Shown piece by piece: positions 55,791-64,000 of a DNA stretch of 64,000 nucleotides (position 1 is its first letter; every line of letters starts with the position of its first letter). The position numbers and the translations under genes were made by a program. Location: assembly GCA_964016885.1 (NCBI GenBank), contig OZ024744.1:73723493-73787492 (forward strand). Direction: 5' to 3'. The DNA is from Eledone cirrhosa (Eukaryota; Mollusca; Cephalopoda; Octopoda; Eledonidae). The notes beneath the pieces are model-generated. The model did no database searches. It saw only the letters and a program-made list of their open reading frames with translations, and was not told the origin of the DNA.

Positions 55791-56160
55791 TCTATGGGAA
55801 AAGAAGAGAAATGCTTCGTATAGAGCTCTCATAAGGATATATAGAGATTAAGTGAAGTTAAAAGGCTTCAACTATCGATTGAAACCTCGTTGCGGTCTTG
55901 CTCTGCGGCACTGACGAATTTAACAACTTTCTATATGACGTCATACGAAGACATGGTATATTAAGGTATAGTATGTTTCTGTAACTTCCGGTGAAGTCGT
56001 AGGGGGCACCACAGTGACATACGGCGCTTCTTGCACATATTAAACCTGGCGGAGCCATCCCTCTCCAGGTTTGAACACAGCAGATGTCTCTTCTAGAAGT
56101 TTCTACAGAAGATGCCTTCTAGAGAAGGCTTGAAAGTAAGGGAGATAGAGAAAGAGAGGC
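55791..56160. other. Spacer without recognised gene
   Basis: No motif recognised. Confidence 0.4.
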
Positions 56161-56164
56161 GGAA

Positions 56165-56165
56165 A

Positions 56166-56237
<72 letters not shown>

Positions 56238-56245
56238 GAGGAAGT
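56165..56245. repeat. (GA)n microsatellite
   Basis: About 80 bases of AG dinucleotide. Confidence 0.96.
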
Positions 56246-56284
56246 GAGAAAGAGAGGAAGTGAGAAAGATATATAGATGAATGA

Positions 56285-56432
56285 TAGACTCCAGTACTAG
56301 ACTGGTACTTTCTTATAGACCTCGAAAGGACGAAAAGCAAATTTGACCTCGGTGGGATTTGAACTTACGGACCAGAGGGCCGGAACGAATACTGCAAAGT
56401 ATTCTTTCCGACTATACTAATTCCTCGCAGAC
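56285..56432 (-). mobile_element. Diverged SINE
   Basis: Minus-strand old copy, similar in age and layout to 44347-44497. Confidence 0.7.
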
Positions 56433-56501
56433 AAATTATCATGTTATCTTATTACAGACTTTTTAACGGTCTATTACTAACATAATCTCCCAACAAGCAT
56501 T

Positions 56502-56680
56502 AGTATCGGTAGAGGGTCGGACGCCATGCTTTCCAGCATAGTTACATCCCTTTACGATCTGAGTTCAAATCCCGCCGAGGTTGACTTTGCCTTCCATCCT
56601 TACGGGGTGGATAAAATAAAGTACCAGTAATGCACTGGGTATTTGCTGGACTTGTACCTAAAGTAGAAACAATTATCTGA
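56502..56680 (+). mobile_element. SINE, slightly 5'-truncated
   Basis: Starts at AGTATCGGTAGAGGGTCGG; close to the copy at 32065-32245 (same CTTTCCAGCATAGTTAC variant), ending GTAGAAACAATTAT. Confidence 0.9.
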
Positions 56681-56984
56681 GAAAATTAAAGTCCAGCAGC
56701 AATTTGTCACAATCATTTCATTCTCAATCAAGTACAACGGTGTTATTCCTTAGTTGATCACTTCAAAGGACAGACAAAAATATATATACAGATAAAATTC
56801 CGTTATAACGAATACCATTATAACGAATTTTTCAGTATAACAATTTTTTTCAATCCCCGACGAAATAACAAAGAAACGTTTGATTTGTTTCGGTCGATCT
56901 CGTTATAAAGAATTTTTCGTTACAACGAATTTTTTTTTTATAAACCGTGAATTTCGTTATTGATGTACTGACGGATCGATCGCA
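56681..56984. other. AT-rich spacer with GTTATAACGAA motifs
   Basis: 56800-56960 repeats CGTTATAACGAA and similar palindromic units on both strands; it could be an old MITE. No gene. Confidence 0.4.
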
Positions 56985-57820
56985 GTTATGAACATACGTA
57001 CTGTCTCTCGAGCCATTACAGTGGAAGCTAGAGCTGTTGTAAGGCATCCCCGTCGAACCGAATCTGGGAAGCTCTCTGTCGGCACATGCGGACGACGTCA
57101 TCGTGATGGTGTCGAGCATCTCGGAAATCGCGGTGATCGGTAACTAATTAGAGGAATATGAGAGGTTGACGGTAGCAAATATAAAACACGAAATAATCAG
57201 TGGGTTTGTAGCTAGGCACCTGGTAAGGCAAATCCATGCCGTTCAACAGTGTCATCGGACAATGGACAAATGAAGTTGTTCGGTCTGGCTTGAGAAGTAA
57301 CTCCAGGTTGATAAGAACTGGGATGTGATAACGAGCAGGCTGGCCCCTCTCATCCAGAAATGGCCCGAGTAGGAGCTATTCCTGTAAGGTAGGACATTGG
57401 TTGTGAACGTGTACATCGCATCCGTATGTATTCCCGCTCGACCATCATGCCTTGTCCCCGTTCATGCAGCGCCAAATTAGAACGCCTGCTCTTCAACTTC
57501 TTCCGGATAGGACAGGTTCCATTGGTGAGGCGGTTCATCTGCTGCTAACATCCTCTACGCGAAGGGCTGGGCATGCCATGGCTGATGATGCGCAAACATG
57601 CGCTCATTCTAGAGTGCTCTTGGAGTGTCGGGTGGTTTAGGATTTGGAAGGATATCGTCTTCCCCATTGCGGATTTTTCATTACTATGCATTTTGTTGTT
57701 TATTGTTAACTGTTATTTATATATTTTACTCAATTTCTATGTAAACCTCACTATCCCTGTTCTTTCTATTGTCCCCTATTTGGCCCATGTGTCAAATAAA
57801 AATAAATAATAATAATAATA
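56985..57820 (+). pseudogene. Tx1-like LINE remnant with large internal deletion
   Basis: Starts at the codons for VLSLEPLLWKLELL (RT after motif B), includes SAHADDVIVMVS (YADD as HADD), then the thumb and QHPLRE-type region to MRKHALI near 57605. It jumps directly to a 3' UTR (57606-57800) with TGTGTCAAATAAAAATAAAT and AAT units. Frames are broken many times; an old copy. Confidence 0.82.
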
Positions 57821-57827
57821 AAAATAT

Positions 57828-58067
57828 GGGTAATTGCTGGCCTTGTGCCAAAAGTAGAAACAATTATTATTAGCAGTATCAGTAGAGCGTTGGACAACAT
57901 GTTTTGCGACATGTAGTTACGGCCCTTTCCGTTTATATACCGACGAGGTTAGTTTGCCTTTCATCTTGACGGAGTCAATAAAATAAAGCACCAGTAATTT
58001 TCTGGGGTCAATTTAATCATCTTTCCAGTCTCCAAAATTTGCTGGCCTTGTGCTTAAATCAGACACA
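57828..58067 (+). mobile_element. SINE 3' fragment followed by a SINE
   Basis: 57828-57869 is only the last ~40 bases of a short-form SINE with its ATT tail. 57871-58067 is a long-form SINE lacking the first ~12 bases and ending CTTGTGCTTAAATCAG, ACACA, ATT units. Its tail is the landing tract of the next LINE. Confidence 0.88.
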
Positions 58068-58125
58068 ATTATTATTATTATTGTTATTCTTCTTATTATC
58101 ATTTTTGTTATTATTATTATTATTA
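58068..58125. repeat. Imperfect (ATT)n shared by SINE and LINE tails
   Basis: Same interrupted tract as at 12798-12855. Confidence 0.95.
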
Positions 58126-58423
58126 CAGTTGCATTTATCTTGCTTTATGTTCATACGAGTTATCACCAAGTCACAACCAGTGACCTCAAGAGACAACAAG
58201 GTCCGCCATGTTCAAGAAAGATCATACATACTCACACATGCATATTTAGTGTTTAGACTTGTGATGTACTTATATTGACAGAATCTTCCTTAGTATATGG
58301 GCAGTTCATATTAGTACTATTTTTTGTATTTCTCCTATACGCGGGTTTCCTGGCATTTGCGATAAGTAATCATTAGACCCCTTAGGTATCATTCCCAGAG
58401 CGCCTACAAACACTGGTATTGTT

Positions 58424-59011
58424 TTAGTTCCCAATTTCTATCTCCAGGTCCTTATACTTGCTCAATTTTTCAAATGTTTTTATAGATACATTCTTGTCTA
58501 TTGGAACGGACATATCAATTAGCAGGCATACCCTCTTTTTAAAGTCCTTCAATATTATATCAGGTCTATTTGCATCTATTTTTCGGTCTGTTTGGATGCT
58601 AAAGTTCCACAAGATTGAGATGTGATCTTTTTCAAGTATGGGAGGTGGTTGATGCTCCCACCAATTCTTTTGATGGGGCAGGTCAAAATGCTTACACATT
58701 ATCCAATGTATGTATTGTGCAGCTCTGGCATGCCTGTTTAGGTATTCGGTTGGAGCTATAGGACTGCACATTGAGATTATATGATCAATGGTCTCTGGTT
58801 GTTTTTTGCATACACGGCATAATGGGCTGCATCCATTTTTTATTATGTTGGCTTGGTAATTTTTTGTTGGCAGACACTGATCTTGTGCTGATATAATCAG
58901 TCCTTCAGTCTCCGATTTCAGTCCAGAGGATGCCACCCACTGATGGGTTAAAGTTTTGTCAACATCAGGATTGTTAGCTCGCTCTGGGTATTTTCCATAC
59001 AGAGGCTTTTC
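58424..59011 (-). pseudogene. R4/Dong-like knuckle and endonuclease, copy 2
   Basis: After the shared UAG (59012-59014) the frame stays open; from the first Met it is 58424-58936. The knuckle CRVCKKQPETIDHIISMC and the RPD...LLIDMSVP core are intact. A small deletion near 58433 turns the text after EIEIG into a stop, removing the last ~60 residues. Confidence 0.85.
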
Positions 59012-59014
59012 TTG

Positions 59015-60941
59015 CTATTTCTTAGCCAGTTTCTGTAGCAGTTCTTTCTTTGCAGTTACTTTTACCTGCTTTGATTTTTCTGTGTTTTCCATTTCAGCAG
59101 TAAATGGGACCTCTGAAATTTGTAGTCCAATACTGTATTGTGCATCTTTTGTAATGGAATATGAACTTTTGATGCTTTCGTGTTTCAAAACGAGTTTGAT
59201 CATCCAATCATGTGATTCCCTTAGATATGTAGATAATCCAATTGTTGCAGTTTTCAACGCAATGTCTAACTGGACTAACCCACGTCCTCCTTCTTTCCTA
59301 GGGAGATATATTCTATCTATATCTGCCTTAGGGTGATGCATTCTGTGCATGGTTAAGAATTTTCGAATTTTTGTATCGAGCCTACGGATCTCTGTGCTTG
59401 ACCAGTTGATGACATTGTAACTGTAGGTTACTACTGGTATGGCAAGCGTGTTTATGGCATCGATCCTATTCCTTGCATTCAATTCCGTTCTTAAGATTGC
59501 TCTTACTCTGCGGTAACATTCCTTCCTTATCCTTTCCCTCATTGTCGAGTGCTTGATTCCGTCTCCTTCACAAACACCTAGATATTTGTAAGTTTTTTCT
59601 TGATCAAGTTCTCTTATCACGTTCCCCCGATCAAGATTAATGTCTGAACTCTTCAGCAGCTTTCCTCTGGTGAACGTTGCTTTGGCGCATTCATCTAGTC
59701 CAAACTCCATTTTAATGTCATCACTGAACTGCTCCACAGTGGATAATAGCCCTTGCAATTGTTCATCATTTTTTGCAAATAGTTTCAGGTCATCCATGTA
59801 GAACAAGTGATTAATGGTTTTGTCATAGACTCTATATCCATGTTTTGTTTCATTGAGCATTTTACTTAATGGTATAAGTGCGATGCAGAATAAAAGCGGT
59901 GATAAAGAGTCACCCTGAAAAATTCCACAATTAATGTTAACTTCTCCAGCTTCCAGTGATTTTGTTTCACTATTCAAAAGGAGTGTCGTTTTCCATGTCT
60001 TCATACTGAATGACAAAAACCTCCTGACAACGGGGGATATTTTGAAAATCTCTAAACATTTTTCAACCCAACTGTGTGGCAAACTATCGAATGCTTTTTT
60101 ATAATCTATCCAAGCAATCGATAGATTTTTGTGTCTATTATGACAATCTTCCAGTATCATTTTGTTAACCAAAAGCTGATCCTTACAGCCATATGATCCT
60201 CGTTTACACCCTTTCTGCTCAATGGGAAATAGGTCATTTGTTATCAGGTGGTCATATGTGTATTCAGTTAGGACTGATGTTAAAATGTTATACATTGTGG
60301 TCAAGCAAGTTATCGGTCTGTAATTTTGGGGATTGTTTGTCTCATCATTCTTCGGAAGCAGGAATGTAATGCCGTTAACTAGCCATGATGGTATCTTTTC
60401 TGGCTCCTTAACTATTTCATTGTAAAGTTGGGCTAACAGCTCATGAGACTCTGTGAATGCATTTATCCAAAAATTTTGTATTTTGTCTTTTCCTGTGGAT
60501 TTCCATTTGCTGGGTTTTTCTTAGAGCCAAGCGTAACTGTTCAACTGTTATGTTTTCCCATATTTGTTCCTCAAGGTGAGCTGTATCTTTCATTTGTCTG
60601 TCTATCCATGGGGCATATATGTTATGAACTTTTTCTTCGGCCCAGATCTTTTCCCAGAATTTTTGCACTTCCTCCTTGGGTGGTATTGATTTAGCAGTTA
60701 TTGTTGACTTGCCAATTTTTCTGTAGAAGTTTCTTTGGTTGTTTTTGAACATATTATTGTCCTTATAGAATCTAGATCGCTTTTCAAAGCGCCTTATACG
60801 AGCAGCTTTGGCCGACACTTTTTGCTTGATTATTTCTATCAGCATGTCTATGTCACTTGTTGATTTCATACTATACTTTCTTTTCAATTTTCTAAGTTTA
60901 GTTTGTTTAACATGTTCACCTACTTTATAGTTTGTTAACAT
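59015..60941 (-). pseudogene. R4/Dong-like RT, copy 2
   Basis: 60441-60941 and 59015-60304 hold the pre-RT and RT parts with AWIDYKKAFD, GIFQGDSLSPLL and FYMDD intact. A one-base insertion near 60510 (GKTSKWK equivalent) and a deletion near 60328 shift the frame. Ends at the same UAG as copies 1 and 3. Confidence 0.88.
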
Positions 60942-61016
60942 TTCTATGTCAGATCGGAGAAGGTTTATTTGGCGATTGATGTTCTCTTGCCAAGTAGATT
61001 TCTTGTGGGAATCCCT

Positions 61017-61037
61017 TTATTATTATTATTATTATTA
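61017..61037. repeat. Short (ATT)n junction
   Basis: Twenty bases joining the 5' edge of copy 2 and the 3' end of copy 3. Confidence 0.95.
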
Positions 61038-61181
61038 CAGTTGCATTTATCTTGCTTTATGTTCATACGAGTTATCACCAAGTCACAACCAGTGACCTCA
61101 AGAGACAACAAGGTCCGCCATGTTCAAGAAAGAACATACATATTCACACATGCATCTTTAGTGTTTAGACTTGTGATGTAC

Positions 61182-61941
61182 TTATATTGACAGAATCTTC
61201 CTTAGTATATGGGCAGTTCCCATTAGTACTATCTTTTGTATTTCTCCTATACGCGGGTTTCCTGGGATTTGCGATAAGTAATCATTAGACCCCTTAGGTA
61301 TCATTCCCAGATCGCCTACAACCACTGGTATTGTTTTAGTTCTCAATTTCCAAATTTTTTCCAATTTCTATCTCCAGGTCCTTATACTTGCTCAATTTTT
61401 CAAATGTTTTTATAGATACATTCTTGTCTATTGGAACAGACATATCAATTAGCAGGCATACCCTCTTTTTAAAGTCCTTCAATATTATATCAGGTCTATT
61501 TGCATCTATTTTTCGGTCTGTTTGGATGCTAAAGTTCCACAAGATTGAGATGTGATCTTTTTCAAGTATGGGAGGTGGTTGATGCTCCCACCAATTCTTT
61601 TGATGGGGCAGGTCAAAATGCTTACACATTATCCAATGTATGTATTGTGCAGCTCTGTCATGCCTGTTTAGGTATTCGGTTGGAGCTATAGGACTGCACA
61701 TTGAAATTATATGGTCAATGGTCTCTGGTTGTTTTTTGCATACACAGCATAATGGGCTGCATCCATTTTTTATTATGTTGGCTTGGTAATTTTTTGTTGG
61801 CAGACACTGATCTTATGCTGATATAATCAGTCCTTCAGTCTCCGATTTCAGTCCAGAGGATGCCAACCACTGATGGGTTAAAGTTTTGTCAACATCAGGA
61901 TTGTTAGCTCGCTCTGGGTATTTTCCATACAGAGGCTTTTC
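61182..61941 (-). pseudogene. R4/Dong-like knuckle and endonuclease, copy 3
   Basis: Follows the shared UAG at 61942-61944. A TAA for Gln in the ISAQDQ piece near 61813 and a frame change near 61340-61364 break it. The RPD...LLIDMSVP core and the end KILSI are present. Confidence 0.82.
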
Positions 61942-61944
61942 TTG

Positions 61945-62835
61945 CTATTTCTTAGCCAGTTTCTGTAGCAGTTCTTTCTTTGCAGTTACTTTTACCTGCT
62001 TTGATTTTTCTGTGTTTTCCATTTCAGCAGTAAATGGGACCTCTGAAATTTGTAGTCCAATACTGTATTGTGCATCTTTTGTAATGGAATATGAACTTTT
62101 GATGCTTTCGTGTTTCAAAACGAGTTTGATCATCCAATCATGTGATTCCCTTAGATATGTAGATAATCCAATTGTTGCAGTTTTCAACGCAATGTCTAAC
62201 TGGACTAACCCACGTCCTCCTTCTTTCCTAGGGAGATATATTCTATCTATATCTGCCTTAGGGTGATGCATTCTGTGCATGGTTAAGAATTTTCGAATTT
62301 TTGTATCGAGCCTACGGATCTCTGTGCTTGACCAGTTGATGACATTGTAACTGTAGGTTACTACTGGTATGGCAAGCGTGTTTATGGCATCGATCCTATT
62401 CCTTGCATTCAATTCCGTTCTTAAGATTGCTCTTACTCTGCGGTAACATTCCTTCCTTATCCTTTCCCTCATTGTCGAGTGCTTGATTCCGTCTCCTTCA
62501 CAAACACCTAGATATTTGTAAGTTTTTTCTTGATCAAGTTCTCTTATCACGTTCCCCCGATCAAGATTAATGTCTGAACTCTTCAGCAGCTTTCCTCTGG
62601 TGAACGTAGCTTTGGCGCACTTATCTAGTCCAAACTCCATTTTAATGTCATCACTGAACTGCTCCACAGTGGATAATAGCCCTTGCAATTGTTCATCATT
62701 TTTTGCAAATAGTTTCAGGTCATCCATGTAGAACAGGTCATTAATGGTTTTGTCATAGACTTTATAATCATGTTTTGTTTCATTGAGCATTTTACTTAAT
62801 GGTATAAGTGCGATGCAGAATAAAAGCGGTGATAA
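61945..62835 (-). pseudogene. R4/Dong-like RT, C-terminal half, copy 3
   Basis: 281 codons from MLNETKHDYKVYD, open also upstream to the truncation point. FYMDDLKLFAKN is intact; ends LLQKLAKK then UAG. Confidence 0.85.
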
Positions 62836-62836
62836 A

Positions 62837-62888
<52 letters not shown>
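62837..62888. repeat. (ATT)n junction
   Basis: Between copy 3 and the fragment at 62889-63187; as the minus-strand tail of the latter. Confidence 0.96.
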
Positions 62889-63187
62889 GTTGTCGTTATT
62901 CCTTGAGTCTCAGTCATTGATGTTAGTTAACTGGAAAGTCCGTTGGAATGAATATCAAGCCACTACCTGCAGCCTCAGATATTCAGGACGTATCGGAGGG
63001 TTCTTGCTGTTCCCAGCAAACATGCCTTTTGAAGCGTTCCAAAAAGCGTGAGGGGGCCGATTTTCTTTAACCATCCCTGGAAACTTTGGGAGATAGTCCC
63101 CAGTGCGCCTATGACAATCGGGATCACTTTGACTTCATGGCAGTTCCAAATCCTTTTTACCTCCCACTTTAAGTCCTGGTATCGGTT
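62889..63187 (-). pseudogene. 3' end of a different endonuclease-class LINE
   Basis: 62975-63187 reads on minus NRYQDLKWEVKRIWNCHEVK and IPIVIGALGTISQ, ending LGTARTLRYVLNI and stop. This is homologous to the last ~70 residues of the R4/Dong-like protein (KYKDLEIEIGKMW, IPVVVGALGMIPK) but clearly a separate family. A 3' UTR of ~85 bases and an (AAT)n tail follow. Confidence 0.8.
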
Positions 63188-63189
63188 AA

Positions 63190-63244
<55 letters not shown>
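63188..63244. repeat. (ATT)n junction
   Basis: Upstream edge of the fragment on minus and left edge of the following + strand sequence. Confidence 0.97.
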
Positions 63245-63430
63245 GGCGACCTACGTAGTAAATCGTATCATCGTGAGCTCCGCAAAGGTTTGTTATTTCC
63301 GTTTGTTAAACATTGTCATTTATGGAAAATTTTATTGTTAACTGTTTATAAGCGCACATACATTGTTTTCCGAAAAGGACACCCAAAAAGATTGGGGCCT
63401 TGTGCCCAAAATTTAAACTTTTATTATTAT
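63245..63430 (+). mobile_element. Truncated element with a SINE/LINE-like 3' end
   Basis: Ends GGGGCCTTGTGCCCAAAATT, TAAACTTTT and ATT units, a third version of the CCTTGTG tail. The preceding ~150 bases match nothing else here. It could be the 3' UTR of another Tx1-like LINE. Confidence 0.55.
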
Positions 63431-63452
63431 CAAAAAAATTTCTTTGAAAAAA

Positions 63453-64000
63453 ATGGCTAATTCACCTCTGCACCAAACAGCTGAAAGCCTTCCTCACAAA
63501 TTAACACCTCACACCGACACCACCATTGTAAATGTTACTACGTTTGCCAACACAAAAAAAAATATAACCACTAGCAATATTTTAAATTTGTCTCAGGCAG
63601 ACATTCATTTCCCGCCATTACCAATGACTGCAGGTGTTAAAGCCTCCACCACCACCACCACCACCGCGACAACCACCACCACCACCACCACCGCGACAAC
63701 CACCACCACCACCACCACCACCACCGCGACAACAGAAACAAAAGAAGAAAAAAATAAATTAACTCGTGATGTCGAAATGAAATCAAGCAAAATGGACTCT
63801 TCCCCACCAAAGACGACTGACGTCACCACCACCACAACTGAAACTAAAATTAATATTAACGATAGCAACAACAACAACAATGACATTATAAAAACCCCCC
63901 TCAGTTTCGCCAGAGTAGCAAAACAGTTCGAAGCATTGACGGTAACTCAGGAGGATTTAGAAAATTCCAAACAAATGGTAAAGAAAGATGGGTACAGGGT
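63453..64000 (+). CDS. Tx1-like gag, N-terminal part, open to the window end
   Basis: ATG at 63453 after an A-rich leader; open for 182 codons to the edge. It begins MANSPLHQTAESLPHK, has a long Thr tract from ACC repeats broken by GCGACA, an acidic/basic linker and an Asn run, then TPLSFARVAKQFEALTVTQED. The same order (low-complexity Thr/Asn N-terminus, then a conserved stretch) is seen at 17130-17800 and 37499-37819. Knuckle and ORF2 would lie beyond the window. No stop so far, so this may be the best preserved gag here. Assignment is by layout, not by knuckle. Confidence 0.6.
   Translation, partial: MANSPLHQTAESLPHKLTPHTDTTIVNVTTFANTKKNITTSNILNLSQADIHFPPLPMTAGVKASTTTTTTATTTTTTTTATTTTTTTTTTATTETKEEKNKLTRDVEMKSSKMDSSPPKTTDVTTTTTETKININDSNNNNNDIIKTPLSFARVAKQFEALTVTQEDLENSKQMVKKDGYR

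Larger units (their letters stand above)
58126..61015 (-). mobile_element. R4/Dong-like LINE, copy 2 (5'-truncated)
   Basis: Minus-strand copy close to 12856-15765, ending at its 5' side where CCCTTTATTATT begins. Lacks the Myb region and the first part of the ORF. Confidence 0.9.
61038..62836 (-). mobile_element. R4/Dong-like LINE, copy 3 (5'-truncated)
   Basis: Minus-strand copy almost identical to copy 2 over its length. Its 5' edge lies within RT motif B, at GATAAATATTATT. Confidence 0.9.

Overview
The window looks like repeat-dense DNA from a cephalopod, most likely an octopus. The evidence is about twenty copies of a tRNA-derived SINE resembling the octopus SINE families, very long AT, AC, TC, ATT and CATA microsatellites, and many decayed LINEs on both strands. 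I found no convincing host gene, tRNA, rRNA or CRISPR array. Nearly every long reading frame is part of a transposable element or a translated microsatellite.

Layout. 1-6830: a DNA element with ~119 bp terminal inverted repeats cut by the window edge, a hairpin foldback element with a half copy, and two inverted ~620 bp repeats that each carry a type I hammerhead ribozyme fold. 7197-22980: a SINE, then a chain of LINE copies joined end to end by (ATT)n tracts: four partial L1/Tx1-like copies on +, one nearly complete R4/Dong-like LINE on -, and one full-length but broken Tx1-like copy (17065-22886). 23921-24340: two SINEs. 25655-30848: a second long Tx1-like LINE with an internal RT duplication. 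32590-41737: two Tx1-like LINEs of another subfamily, head to tail on -. 41740-45180: purine-rich, ATT, GA, CATA, TC and AT simple repeats. 45180-52680: a hammerhead-like motif, a very decayed fourth LINE type, SINEs, a foldback element and an internally deleted mariner. 52680-58067: a dense SINE cluster, including a tandem series sharing one target motif and a second SINE family. 58068-63244: two 5'-truncated R4/Dong-like copies and a fragment of a related LINE, again joined by (ATT)n. 63453-64000: the open start of a further Tx1-like gag.

How they work together. Two unrelated LINE classes use opposite strands of the same microsatellite: the APE-type Tx1-like elements end in (ATT)n, and the restriction-like-endonuclease elements end in (AAT)n. 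Each new copy appears to land in the 3' tail of an older one, building head-to-tail arrays. The SINE 3' end matches the Tx1-like LINE 3' end (CCTTGTG, A-rich stretch, (ATT)n), which suggests the LINE machinery mobilises the SINE. Three R4/Dong-like copies share an in-frame UAG between the RT and the zinc-knuckle/endonuclease region. All family and clade names rest on motif recognition by eye; no database search was run.
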